64,000 nt of DNA from Lathyrus oleraceus (GCF_024323335.1 NC_066579.1:245761575-245825574), one strand, 5' to 3'. Shown: positions 32,411 through 44,066, numbered from the stretch's first letter. Notes: a model not told the origin generated them from the letters alone. Numbers and translations: made by a program.

Positions 32411-35400
32411 TTACTCCTGACTAAAGGAAATCGGGATAATGTCTTCAGTCTTCCAATTGTTGAGTCCGTCACCAATTGTTGGGAAAATCCAGCTATCCAA
32501 GTCGCAATCACTATCAGCATCTTCCATAGCATTAATCTGATTTTTGACTATCTTTCCAGAGTTAAACCCCAGGCCAGCTTTATCAGACTTGTACGGTACA
32601 TTGATCAGTTGACCCCAACCAGCACGATCACCATTTTCAATCGCGGCTTGAGCATCTTTCAGAGAGATCATGACAGGGGGAGCACGAACAACCTTGGGCA
32701 CAAGGGGAGTTGGCTTAAGGACAGGACTGGGTGGAGGAACCACTTCAAATGACTGAGAAGGAGTCTCAAAGAATTCACCATCCATCTCGACGTATTTGAA
32801 GGCTTGCACACTACTGACAATATACTCTTCTTCTCCACATACAGTGACAACCATGCCTGCTATTGGATACTTCAGCTTTTGATGAAGCGACGAAGCTACC
32901 GCACCTGCCCCATGGATCCAAGGGCGCCCCAACAAGCAGGAGTAGGCGGGACGAATGTCCATCACGTGAAAGGTAGTGTTGAAGACTTGAGGTCCTATCT
33001 TGATAGGGAGAACCACTTCACCATAGACAACACTCTTCGCACCATCGTAAGCACGCACCACAACATCACTAGGTTTCAGTTCAATGCCTTTGTAGTCAAA
33101 TTTATCGAGTACAGCTTTCGGGAGCACATTCAAGGAAGAGCCGTTGTCGATCAACACGTGAGCCAGGGTGATCCCCTCACACTCGATGGAGATATGCAGA
33201 GCTTTATTGTGATTCTTTCCTGCTGGCGTCAGGTCAGCATCGGAAAAGCCTAGGCCATTGTCAACAGTCAAATTAGCAACATAATGTTCGAATTGATCGA
33301 CGGATGTTTCTTGAGGCACATGAGCGGTCTTCAAGAATTTCATCAATGCATTGCCATGGGATTCAGAGGATAATAACAAGGACAACATTGAGATTTTAGA
33401 CGGAGTATGCCCCAATTGTTCCACTACATCAAAATCGCTCTTACGGATGATTTTCAGCATCTCTTCCATTTCCTGTTTGGCAACATCTTCAGAAGTAACT
33501 TCGACCGATGTCTCTGACTGAGGAGGATTGACTGGTCTTTTTCCTCGAATTTCGGGAGCGGGAGGTGAGATTTCTGGGGAGTAGATCCTTCCACTTCGAG
33601 TAACTTTACTAGTCCCCACAATATCATTAGGATTAGCAGAACTACCAACTTGCTTTATGCCATGGATGTAAACGTCGCCTCCATAGTTCCACGGAATAGC
33701 TTTGCTGGAGGAATATGGCACGGGGCCAGGTGCGGTAATAATCAGGGGAGCCACTTTGGGCTCAGCGGTAATCTTCACAGGCACTCTAGTAGCGGTAATC
33801 TTCACTGGAGCTTTGGACCTAGCAATCACAGATACCTCTTCAATAGAGTTGTCCACCTTAGGAACCCTTTCAAATAGAATTGTACGATCATCCATCAGCC
33901 GTTGAATGCCGTTCTTCAACTTCAAACAATCATTGGGTCGGAGTACACAGAGATCGCAATCTTCAGCACAACCTGGAAATAAACCAGCTTGCAATAAATT
34001 CTTCTTAACGATCAGGAGAGGAGATGCTAAATCAGCAACGTCAGTAACGTGAGAATTGTCGTCCACAACATTAACATTCTGGTCATGATTAGGCATAGGT
34101 GCTGTGATGACATTGGGGGTCGCCGGAGGATCAAATTCAATTTCTCCAGCGTCGATCATATCCTGAATCTTGTTCTTCAACAACCAGCAATCATTCGTAT
34201 CATGCCCGGGGCTATCGGAGTGATAGGCACACCTGGCGTTGGGATTATAACGAGGAGAAGTAGTGTTGGGATTTGCAGGAGGGCCTCTGAGGGTAATCAA
34301 ATTGGCCTTTAACATACTCTGCAGTGCTTGGGTTAAAGTCATATTGATCTTGGTAAACTGTCTTCTCGACCTGTCTTGTCTGTGTTGGAAGTTCTGAGAT
34401 GGCGGTGCGGCAATTGTAACTGCCCCAACAGTATGGTCACGATTCTTCTTGTTATGCTTCCTCTCACTGTACACAGCATTTGATTCATTCTTTCCCTGAT
34501 AGGACTTTTTGGTGCTTGCAGAAGTAGCTGCCTGTATCTTTCCACTTCGAATGCCGCTTTCAACCCGTTCACCTGTCAAGATAAGTTCAGTGAAACCTGA
34601 CGAGGAACTTCCCAGTAGATGGCTGTAGAATGGGCCAGTCAGTGTACCCATGAACATGTCCACTAACTCTCGATCAGTCATAGGGGGTTTGACTCTGCCA
34701 GCCAAATCTCTCCACTTTTGAGCATATTCTTTGAAACTTTCTTTAGAGCCCATAGTCATATTTTGTAGCTGTAGCCGAGTAGGCGCTAACTCAGAATTAT
34801 ACTGGTAGTGCTTGTAGAAAGCTGTTGCTAAATCAGTCCATGTGCGGATGTTAGAGCTCTCAAGCTGATAATACCACTCTAACTGTGTGCCAGACAGACT
34901 CTCTTGGAAGAAATGGATCCACAGTTTCTTATCAGTAGTGTGCGGCTGAATCTTTCTCACATAAGCCCTTAGATGCATCTGAGGACAAGAGGCACCATCA
35001 TACTTAGTGAAAATGGGAACCTTGAATTTGCGGGGAATGACCACATCAGAGACCAGACCCAAGTTTTCGAAATCCAGACCGGGCACTTTCTGCCCCTCCA
35101 TAGCTAGCATACGTTCTTCCAGCAACTTGTACTTATCATCCTTCGGAGAGTACTGTTCATGTTCATAATCTTCATCGTCGTCCTCAGAATTGACGAGATT
35201 AGGATTCTCATCTTCCGAATCATTCTCGGTCTCTTCTTCTGAATCGTTCGGAATTCTAATCTTGACTCCTGTAACCTGTCCCTTAAGCCTTCTCCCCGGG
35301 TTGATGTAACCCACAGGTTTCTGGTCCTTCTTCTTCTCCATCAAAAGAGCTTTCAGTTCTTCCTGCCCCTTAGATAAGCTCAGCATCATTTCCTGGAATT

Positions 35401-35446
35401 GAGCATTCTGGGCCTGGAGATCTTTGACAGTTTGTTCGAGAGCCAT
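32411..35446 (-). CDS. Element N gag-protease polyprotein, 1011 aa, open
   Basis: The only long uninterrupted ORF in the window; it begins with ATG (MALEQTVKDLQAQNAQ). Residues 1-35 look like a coiled coil, and 65-105 are a very acidic stretch. About 150-260 is a Retrotrans_gag-type core (PIFTKYDGASCPQMHLRAY, FFQESLSGTQLEWYYQL, KESFKEYAQKWRDLAGR), the particle-forming part. A Cys/His motif (CAYHSDSPGHDTNDC, near 400) stands where a zinc knuckle would be, with a second Cys cluster (CAEDCDLC) near 500. The aspartic protease is near residue 767 (LIDNGSSLNVLP); it has D-N-G where the usual box is D-T/S-G. SCLLGRPWIH follows. Gag particles and self-processing could still be possible although pol is dead. 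The stop is TAA at 32411-32413. Confidence 0.9.
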   Translation of the reverse strand: MALEQTVKDLQAQNAQFQEMMLSLSKGQEELKALLMEKKKDQKPVGYINPGRRLKGQVTGVKIRIPNDSEEETENDSEDENPNLVNSEDDDEDYEHEQYSPKDDKYKLLEERMLAMEGQKVPGLDFENLGLVSDVVIPRKFKVPIFTKYDGASCPQMHLRAYVRKIQPHTTDKKLWIHFFQESLSGTQLEWYYQLESSNIRTWTDLATAFYKHYQYNSELAPTRLQLQNMTMGSKESFKEYAQKWRDLAGRVKPPMTDRELVDMFMGTLTGPFYSHLLGSSSSGFTELILTGERVESGIRSGKIQAATSASTKKSYQGKNESNAVYSERKHNKKNRDHTVGAVTIAAPPSQNFQHRQDRSRRQFTKINMTLTQALQSMLKANLITLRGPPANPNTTSPRYNPNARCAYHSDSPGHDTNDCWLLKNKIQDMIDAGEIEFDPPATPNVITAPMPNHDQNVNVVDDNSHVTDVADLASPLLIVKKNLLQAGLFPGCAEDCDLCVLRPNDCLKLKNGIQRLMDDRTILFERVPKVDNSIEEVSVIARSKAPVKITATRVPVKITAEPKVAPLIITAPGPVPYSSSKAIPWNYGGDVYIHGIKQVGSSANPNDIVGTSKVTRSGRIYSPEISPPAPEIRGKRPVNPPQSETSVEVTSEDVAKQEMEEMLKIIRKSDFDVVEQLGHTPSKISMLSLLLSSESHGNALMKFLKTAHVPQETSVDQFEHYVANLTVDNGLGFSDADLTPAGKNHNKALHISIECEGITLAHVLIDNGSSLNVLPKAVLDKFDYKGIELKPSDVVVRAYDGAKSVVYGEVVLPIKIGPQVFNTTFHVMDIRPAYSCLLGRPWIHGAGAVASSLHQKLKYPIAGMVVTVCGEEEYIVSSVQAFKYVEMDGEFFETPSQSFEVVPPPSPVLKPTPLVPKVVRAPPVMISLKDAQAAIENGDRAGWGQLINVPYKSDKAGLGFNSGKIVKNQINAMEDADSDCDLDSWIFPTIGDGLNNWKTEDIIPISFSQE

Positions 35447-36360
35447 TGTTCAATCTGTTTGAATCTGCTGGAATCTGTTTGCCAGGAAAATCGTGAGAAC
35501 ACTGATCCTTTAGAATACCTGTTATGCGATGCAATGCAATGTATGAAATGTTTTCAAGGACTTTCGGGATTTAACTTTGCATAAACTAACAAAAAGAGCT
35601 TTTTTTTTCTTTTCTCTTTTGTTTTTGCTTTTGTTTTTGTTTTTTCTGTTTTTTTTTTTTAGCAGAGTTAAATCCCTAAATCCTTGAAATGGTTAGTACA
35701 ATGCCATGATGTTATGATGTTATGTTGTTATGATGTCATGTTGTTAGATAAATAACAAGCACAAGCAAGTCACACAACAATCATTCATAGGTTTTAAGGC
35801 TTGCGTGAGTTTCATAGGTAAATACCCTCCCCACTGAAGTTTGGTTGGTTCAACCTGTCTTAGAATAGTAACCGGGTTCTAGAAGGATCTCAAATCATTG
35901 ACCTTTCCTTAAGTCCACTTCAGTGCAACACCAAGTGGTTGACCGAAGCTTCCCTAAAGTCCAATCTCAAAGAGTGTAGCATCGAGTCTCAACCAACTCC
36001 AGTCGGAACCGAAGCCAGTTATCTCACTACTTTCTAATGGCCAAGATGAGTCAATTAGGGTTCTAAAGGTCTGGTTAATGCTTTTATGACACCACGCGAA
36101 TGCCAAATATTTCCTCAACTAACATGAGGAACATCAGGACATCCAAAGTGCCACATTAACCGTAGCCATCATTTTGACCATTCCAGTATACGTCGGACAG
36201 TCGCGATGATCTCTTGCTACTTACCTAAGGTACACTAGATCCGGGTGTAGGATCTTTCACTCAAGCATAACATACCCAAGCAATCCCTTAAAAATAAATC
36301 AGACAAATTGAATAAGTGATCTTGTTTTTAAGGTAACCTCTCTTTTTTAAATATTTAGGG
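35447..36360 (-). other. Element N 5' leader
   Basis: Untranslated region between primer site and gag. It contains an A-rich run in the sense direction (35593-35660) and no recognisable gene. Confidence 0.7.
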
Positions 36361-36378
36361 TCCCCAGCAGAGTCGCCA
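36361..36378 (-). other. Element N primer binding site, tRNA-Arg type
   Basis: On the minus strand TGGCGACTCTGCTGGGGA, four bases inside the 5' LTR end. It is the same site as in Ogre A apart from one base, and it fixes the orientation of element N as minus. Confidence 0.88.
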
Positions 36379-36382
36379 GTTC

Positions 36383-38337
36383 TGTCATACGGTGAACTGG
36401 ACTTTTTGTGTTTTTTATCGCAATGTCGCGGTTAGCAAGAGTCGCCACCGACTTTTCTTTTATCCAATAAGGAAAGGTGGAAAAGAACAGGAAAGACCTT
36501 AATTTAGATTTTGGGTTCGGGAGGTACATTATACAAAGGGAAGGTGTTAGCACCCTTTGTATCCATGGTTATCCATGGGCTCTTAATTGCTCGATCACTT
36601 ATATTATTTTTGTCTAAAAAAGTGTTTGTGAATTGTTTGGAAAATTGTTTTGAAAAGAGAATTTAACTTTGTAATGATTCTTGTATGAATGTATACAAAG
36701 TGGTTATCCCGTTTTAGTTTTGAAAATTGTTTAGAAAAATATAACTCGGTAATGATTCTAGTATGAATGTATACCAAGTGGTGATTTTCTAAAGGCATTT
36801 TGAAAGGTGTGAGGTGCAAAAAAAAAATGTTTTAAGTTGTGAGCCAGCAATTAAGAGTTATACCGACCCAAGGTCTTTACGGGCATTTCCTATCCTTATG
36901 AGGGTAAAACTGTCCTTATTATTGAGAAATAAGTAGTTTTATCCTTTGGATGTAAAAGGGTCATCGTAGGGTCATCGATTGGTCATTGAAGGCAACAGTT
37001 ATGAGGATACCTTAGCATTCGAAGGGACTATCATCATTTAACCGTAGGCAACATCGGAGGGTCATCGAGGGACAAAGTTGTATATTCGAAGGCAACATCC
37101 GAGGGACTATAATTTATTTTATGATGATTTAACCGAAGGGTCTTTGCTAAGGGTATCCCCACGTTCGCGGGACATGACCGTAATATCGTAATCGTAAGGC
37201 AACAAAGAGAGGTCCAAGATCACTTATTCAAAGGCAAAGTTTTACAATTAATTATATAATTAGGATGAAACTCCACATTAAAATTATTAAAAATAATATA
37301 TTAAAAAATTAATACATTAGAAATTAATACATTAAAAAATTAATTTAGGGTGAAACTCCACAAGGGTATCCCACAAATAAAGTGGAATACCTAGCCAATA
37401 ACCTTTTCCTGGGATATGTGAACCTTTACGAAACTCAAAAAAAAGAAACATGTCAGAACACCAAATCAGGGTGCAATCGAAGATTACACCGGAGAAATAT
37501 CACAACAATAAATAGGATAGGATAAATAATGCATGGCTATGATAAAAACATAAAAAAAACAGACTAGAAGAATCAGGTACTGTCTCGTTCGCCTCTGCCT
37601 CGCCTAGCGAAGGCCACGGATTTTGAATTTGAAAACAGCCCCATGTTAGGAACTTTGAATTTTATGGCATTTTATCACAAGAATAGCATGGTCAAACATT
37701 GAGGGTATTCAGGCATATTTAAATTCCCATACGAAAGCAAATTATATATCAACATTTAATCATGATGCATTATATATGTAGATATGGCCAATTGAAAGTA
37801 TAAACAATAGAGATACGCAAACCTGTTTGCCAATTCAAGGTTGAAGGGATTGACCACTTGTAGTATCGGAATAAGTTAGGCAGCGGGAATTGGACGGCGA
37901 TGGCTTCGGTGCAGATGGGCTGCCTTCAGGGTTTCTTTACTCTGAATTCTCCGGGTAGGCAGGGTTCCTATGCCAAAGTTTCTATCCGTCCTTCTCTGTT
38001 CTCTCTCTTTCTTTTTCCTCAAGGTTTTGTTCCAAGGAAACCTCAGAGTGTTTTGCTTCTCTTCCTTCTTTCTCCAGTAAATTTCCCAGTGTAAACTCCA
38101 AGTCTAACTCCCCCTACTGAAACTTCAGTATTTATAGACTAATTTCGTGGGTAATGGGCTTGGAATGAGGGAGACCCAAGTCCAAAATAATTTGTTATAT
38201 TTTATTTATTTATTTATTTTAATTATTTAATTAATTAATTAATTAATTAATTAATTAATTAAAAAAAAAAAAATTTCTCTTTTTATTTATTTTTTTTTTT
38301 TTTAGGATAAATGATGGGTAATTTTTGGGGTATGACA
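36383..38337 (-). repeat. Element N 5' LTR
   Basis: 1955 bp, almost identical to 26709-28706. The TATA box (TATAAATA on the minus strand, 38129-38136) predicts transcription starting near 38100 and running toward lower coordinates. The short plus-strand ORFs in it recur in the other LTR and are not genes. Confidence 0.95.
38129..38136 (-). promoter_or_regulatory. TATA box of element N 5' LTR
   Basis: TATAAATA on the minus strand, flanked by GTC upstream and CTGAAG downstream, about 200 bases into the LTR. Both LTR copies keep it unchanged. Confidence 0.6.
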
Positions 38338-38342
38338 GTCAC
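38338..38342. repeat. Target site duplication of element N, right copy (GTCAC)
   Basis: Matches 26704-26708. Ogre A gag resumes directly afterwards. Confidence 0.95.
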
Positions 38343-40340
38343 CTTCGATCCAATTCCGATGACTTATGCTAAACTTTATCCATCTTTGATCGATAGAAAG
38401 TTAATCACTCCGCGAGACCCTCCCGCTGTACCTGCTAACCCCCAGTGGTGGTACAAGCCAGAACTTCATTGCGTATATCATTCCAGTGCTCCCGGACACG
38501 ATGTGGAGAATTGTTATTCTCTGAAGACCAAGGTGAAAGACCTTGTGAGAAGTGGGATTTTGTTTTTCGAGGACGTAGGTCCTAATGTGAAGAAGAACCC
38601 ATTGTCCGAGCATGGGAAATCTATCAATATGGTCCAGGGCTGCCCTGGCAAATACAAAGTTAAATATGTCAGCCATATCCGACAATCGCTGGTTGAGATG
38701 CATCGTTTGTTGTGTGATTATAGCCATTATGAGCATGACCACGATAGATGCAGAGTCTGTTCTGTTAATCAGAGAGGGTGTTGCCAGGTGCGCAGAGACG
38801 TTCAAGAGATGTTGGATGAGGGAGTCATTGAGATCCTTCAAAATAGAAATGTTGATGAAGATGCTCTCGAAGTCAACGTAATTTCTCTGGTATTTTGGAT
38901 ACCTGAGCCTGTTGTCATCAAGTATGATGGTAGCAAGCAGAAGGTTTCTCCAGCTCTGACTATCAAGCCAGCCGGACCTGTACCGTACTCCTCCGAGAAG
39001 GCGGTTCCTTATCGCTACAATGTTATAGCAGTGGAAAATGGGAAAGAGGTGTCCCTACCCTCTTCATCTGTCGTAAACATTGCTGACGTCAGCGGTTTGA
39101 CCCACAGCGGTCGTATATTTTCAGCTCCGTTGAAGCCTCAAGTTGATGCTCGAGGGAGTGTTGATGCTGATTTTGTTGAACGCCCGATTGGGAATGCTGT
39201 GAGCGCTCCAATTCCGGCACTTGTTGCTAAGCCCTCTTCTACGATGAGAACTCCTGCTTCTGCTGGCCCGAGTAGCAATACGAAAGAAGATTGTGATGAG
39301 ATGCTAAGGCTCATCAAGAGGAGCGAGTACAACGTTGTAGACCAGCTTCTACAAACGCCATCCAAAATATCTGTGTTATCATTGCTTTTGAATTCAGAAC
39401 CACACCGAGAAGCTCTGCAGAAGGTGTTGGATGTGGTGTACGTAGATCACGACGTCACAGTAGAACAATTTGACAGTATTGTTGTAAACATCACCGCTTG
39501 TAACAATTTGAGTTTTTGTGACGCTGATCTCCCCGAGGAGGGAAGAGACCACAACTTGGCATTGCATATATCTATGAGCTGCAAAGATGACACCATGTCC
39601 AACGTGTTGGTGGACACTGGGTCATCGTTGAATGTATTGCCGAAAACCACTCTCTCGAAGTTGTCATATCAAGGGCCTCCCATGAGGCAGAGTGGAGTAG
39701 TTGTGAAGGCTTTCGATGGGTCTCGCAAAACTGTGATTGGTGAGGTTGATCTCCCAGTCAAAATCGGACCAAGTGATTTCCAGATTTCCTTCCAGGTTAT
39801 GGACATTCACCCATCGTATAGTTGTCTCTTAGGCAGACCATGGATTCACGAGGCTGGCGCCGTGACACCCACCCTACACCAGAAACTGAAATTTGTAAAG
39901 AATAAGAAGCTGGTGGTGGTAGGGGGAAAAAAGGCTCTTCTGGTAAGCCATTTGTCTTCCTTCTCATATATAGATGCTGAGGATGAAGTTGGAACTCCGT
40001 TCCAAGCTTTATCTATTGCTGAACCTGTTGAGAAGAGAACTCCCTAATTTGTTTCCTATAAAGATGCGAAGTTGGCCATTGAGCATGGCACAACTGCTGG
40101 ATTGGGACAAATGATCAAGTTGGAGGGCAACAGGTCCCGGGCTGACATAGGCTATTCTTCTGGGGTCTTCAACAAGCAAGGTTTGTTCAGGAGTGGAGAA
40201 TTCATCCACACTGGCCAAGGCGAAGAGGTTGCTGCCATTTTGGAAGAGGAGGAAGAGGATTCTGGCAATTTCATTATCCCTGGAGGGATCTGCAATAATT
40301 GGGTCGCTGTGGATATTCCAACAGTTATCCATAAATCAAA
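38343..40340 (+). pseudogene. Ogre A gag C-terminus and protease, up to splice donor
   Basis: Continuation of the gag interrupted by element N. A Cys/His motif (CVYHSSAPGHDVENC) lies near 38470 and a second Cys cluster (DRCRVCSVNQRGCC) near 38750. The aspartic protease box LVDTGSSLNVLP is near 39608, followed by SCLLGRPWIH near 39825. A TAA at 40045-40047 cuts the frame; copy B is open at that place. Beyond it, coding sequence continues in the same frame (KLAIEHGTTAGLGQM, SGNFIIPGGICNN) to the proposed splice donor at 40341. The unspliced frame would stop one codon further, at 40342-40344. The product would have been gag plus protease. Confidence 0.88.
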
Positions 40341-40607
40341 GTAATGTTCATTGTGTTTGAAAACCCTTCTCCCATGCCAAAAGGAGAAGTGATGACATTG
40401 TTGGCGCATAAATACAATGATATTTTCATTCAATAAATTCATGTTAAATGTTTGTTTTTCCAATTATTTTCCCTTTTCGCTTTTTGCATGAAATTGGTGA
40501 TCACATAAAACCCTTTAAAGATAAAATAAAATCAATCTTTTCATCTGCATAATGATTTGCCTTGCTTGAATTCTAAAGCTTCTTTTATATCCAAAATCAT
40601 TATGCAG
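40341..40607 (+). other. Ogre A intron between protease and RT
   Basis: Donor AAA/GTAATG at 40341, acceptor ATTATGCAG ending at 40607, 267 bp. The exon phases match: two bases of a codon before, one after. Copy B has the same donor and acceptor on the minus strand (63637 to 63373, 265 bp), where the frame after the acceptor is open. Ogre elements are known to splice an intron at this point. Confidence 0.75.
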
Positions 40608-43600
40608 GTTAATCAAACCCATTTAACATAATGATCCAACACCATCTCCCAACTTTGAATTCCCTGTATTTGAGGTGGAAGAAGATGATGCGGAAGAGAT
40701 TCCTGACGAGATTACCCGTCTTCTTGAGCATGAAGAGAAGATCATTCAGTCGCATCTTGAGAATCTGGAAACAATCAACTTAGGGTCTGAAGATTGTGTG
40801 CGAGAAGTGAAGATTGGGGCACTCCTAGAAGAATCTGTTAAGAAGGGGTTGATTGAGTTGCTACGAGAATATGACGACGTCTTTGCCTGGTCATATGAAG
40901 ACATGCCTGGTCTAGATACTGATATCGTGCAACATTTCCTACCTTTGAAGCCTGAGTGTGTGCCTGTGAAGCAGAAGCTCAGAAGAACTCATCCTGATAT
41001 GGCAGTAAAAATCAAGGTGGAAGTTCAGAAGCAAATTGATGCGGGGTTTCTGGTGACTTCTACATATCCTCAATGGGTGGCCAATATTGTGCCCGTGCCT
41101 AAGAAAGATGGAAAAGTCTGAATGTGTGTGGACTATAGAGACTTAAGTAAAGCTAGCCCGAAAGATGATTTTCCTCTACCACATATTGACATGTTGGTAG
41201 ATAATACAGCTAAATTCAAAGTCTTCTCATTTATGGACGGATTTTACGGATATAATCAGATTAAAATGGCACCCAAGGATATGGAGAAGACAACATTCAT
41301 CACACCTTGGGGAACATTCTGTTATCGAGTGATGCCCTTCAGTTTGAAGAACGCCGGAGCCACGTATCAACGAGCTATGACTACATTGTTTCATGATCTG
41401 ATGCATAAGGAGATCGAGGTATATGTTAATGATATGATTGCTAAGTCGAGAATGGAAGTTGAGCATGTAGAGCACCTATTGAAGCTTTTTCAGCGCTTGA
41501 GGAAGTACAAGCTTCGTCTGAATCCCAACAAGTGTACATTTGGAGTCCGTTCCGGCAAGCTTTTGGGCTTTATCATTAGTGAAAGGGGTATTGAGGTTGA
41601 TCCCGCAAAGCTCAAAGCAATACAAGAGATGCCTGCGCCCAAAACTGAGGAGCAAGTCCGAGGTTTTCTTGGCCGCTTGAATTACATTTCTAGATTCATA
41701 TCCCGAATGACTGCCACATGTGCGCCGATATTCAAGCTCCTCCGGAAAGATCAGTCCCATGATTGGACCGAGGATTGCCAGAACGTTTTTGACAGTATTA
41801 AAGAGTATTTGTCTGAGCCTCCGATCCTGTCTCCGCCTGTGGAAGGAAGACCATTGATTATGTATCTGATAGTTCTTGAAGACTCAATGGGTTGTGTCCT
41901 TGGTCTGCAGGACGAATCAGGAAAGAAAGAGCATGCCATCTACTATTTGAGTAAGAAGTTTACTGATTGTGAGTCTCGATACTCAATGCTTGAAAAAACA
42001 TGTCGTGCTTTGGCTTGGGCGGCTAAGCGCTTACGCCAGTATATTTTGAATCATACCACTTGGTTGATATCCAAAATGGATCCGATCAAGTATATCTTCG
42101 AGAAGCCTGCTTTAACTGGGAGGATTGCCCGTTGGCAGATGTTGTTATTTGAGTATGATATTGAGTATCGAGCTCAGAAGGCTATTAAAGGTAGTATCTT
42201 GGCTGACCACTTGGCACATCAGCCGATTGAGGATTATCAGTCAGTTCAGTATGACTTCCCAGACGAGGAGTTTCTGAATTTGAAAATGAAAGATTGTGAT
42301 GAGCCTACGCTCGATGAAGGGCCAGAACCTGGTTCCAGATGGAGTATGGTATTTGATGGTGCTGTAAATCAATATGGAAATGGTAGTGGGGCAGTGATTA
42401 TTACTCCTCAGGGCACACATTTCCCTTTTACAGCAAGGCTAACTTTCAAATGCCCGAATAATATGGCAAAGTATGAAGCCTGTATTATGGGATTGGAGGA
42501 GTGCATTGATCTTTGGATCAAGCATCTTGATGTTTATGGTGATTCGGCCCTTGTTGTTAATCAAATTAAGGGTGAATGGGAAATGAATCAACCTGGCCTC
42601 ATTCCATATAGGGATTATGCGAGGAGGATTTCAACATCTTTACTGAGGTTGACTTCCATCATATTCCTCGAAATGACAATCGGATGGCAGATGCTCTTGC
42701 TACACTTGCTTCAATGATTGTGGTAAGACTTTGGAATGAAGTTCCCAATATCACTATGATGCGCTTGGATAGACCAACTCATTTATTTGCAGTAGAGGAA
42801 GTGAAAGATGATAAGCCATGGTATTATGATATCAATTATTTCCTTCAGAACCAGATTTACCCGCCTGGGGCATCTGTGAAAGATAGGAAAACTTTGAGGA
42901 GGTTGTCAGGCAGTTTCTACCTCAATGGGGATGTGCTTTATAAGAGAAATTTTGACATGGTACTGCTCAGATGCATGGATAGACATGAAGCAGACCTGTT
43001 GATGACTGAGGTCCATGGGGGTTCATTTGGTACACATTCCAATGGACATGCCATGGCTAGAAAGATATTGAGAGCAGGCTACTATTGGCTGACAATGGAG
43101 TCTGACTGTTGCAAATATGTGAAGAAGTGCCATAAGTGTCAGATCTATGCGGATAAGATTCATGTTCCTCCGACACTCCTGAATGTGATTTCATCACCAT
43201 GGCCTTTCTCCATGTGGGGAATCGACATGATTGGCATGATAGAGCCGAAAGCATCCAATGGACACATATTTATTCTCGTAGCAATTGATTAATTCACTAA
43301 GTGGGTTGAAGCGGCATCATATGCAAATGTGAGCAGGCAGGTGGTTGTGAAGTTTATCAAGAATCAACTCATATGCCGATATGGTGTTCCAGATAAGATC
43401 ATTACTGATAATGGGTCTAACTTGAACAACAAGATGATGAAAGAGCTGTGTAGCGAGTTCAAGATAGCACATCATAATTCTTCTCCTTACAGACCCAAGT
43501 TGAATGGGGTTGTTGAAGCTGCTAATAAGAATATCAAGAAAATTATACAGAAGATGGTTGTCACGTATAAAGATTGGTACGAGATGCTGCCTTTTGCCTT

Positions 43601-44066
43601 GCATGGGTATCGTACGTCCGTCCGCACTTCAACAGGGGCAACCCCTTTCTCTCTTGTTTATGGCATGGAGGCTGTGCTCCCAGTAGAGGTGGAGGTCCCA
43701 TCAATGAGAGTCTTGATGGAAGCCAAGTTGACTGATGCTGAATGGGTTCAGAGTCGTTATGACCAGTTGAATTTAATTGAAGAGAAGAGATTGACTGCCA
43801 TGTGCCATGAACAGTTATATCAACAAAGGATGAAGAAAGCCTTTGATAAGAAGGTAAAGCCTTGTGTGTTCCGAGAAGGTGACCTTGTGCTCAAGAAAGT
43901 CTTGTCTTTCGCGCCCGATTCCAGGGGAAAGTGGACTCCAAACTATGAAGGTCCATATGTTGTTAAGAGAGCCTTTTCAGGCGGTGCATTGATACTTACA
44001 ACTATGGATGGGGAGGAGATCACTCGTCCTGTGGATTCAGATGCAGTCAAGAAATACTTTGCCTAA
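40608..44066 (+). pseudogene. Ogre A RT-RNase H-integrase, broken
   Basis: Domains in gypsy order: RT, RNase H, integrase. Right after the acceptor the frame meets TAA (40624-40626). Within RT a TGA (41119-41121) replaces the Arg codon CGA kept in copy B (KKDGKV-MCVDYRDL). The catalytic box at 41422-41433 is Y-V-N-D instead of Y-V-D-D. RNase H follows (about 41870-42620; WSMVFDGAVNQYGNG). A one-base deletion near 42640 shifts the frame, which resumes with MADALATLASM. In integrase, zinc ligands H, H, C-x2-C (KKCHKC) are present. The catalytic triad D (WGIDMIG), D (43407) and E (43515) shows DD35E spacing. A TAA at 43290-43292 interrupts it. The C-terminus ends KKYFA. Position and order suit a single spliced pol polyprotein. 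Confidence 0.92.

Larger units (their letters stand above)
26709..38337 (-). mobile_element. Element N: nested Tat-lineage gypsy element, defective and young
   Basis: Two LTRs of about 2 kb flank, on the minus strand, a tRNA-Arg-type primer site, an open gag-pro, a severely deleted pol and a 3' UTR rich in hairpin repeats. Length is 11,629 bp. No Ogre-type ORF1 is present. By eye the LTRs differ at about eight positions outside low-complexity tracts (seven of them transitions), so the insertion is recent, well under one million years at usual plant rates. RT core, integrase zinc domain and the first integrase Asp are deleted, so it cannot copy itself and must have been mobilised by a relative. 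Confidence 0.93.

Noticed and set aside
32804..33253. Plus-strand ORF of 149 codons
   Set aside because: It is antisense to the open gag-pro frame of element N, and its sequence is fully explained by that frame.
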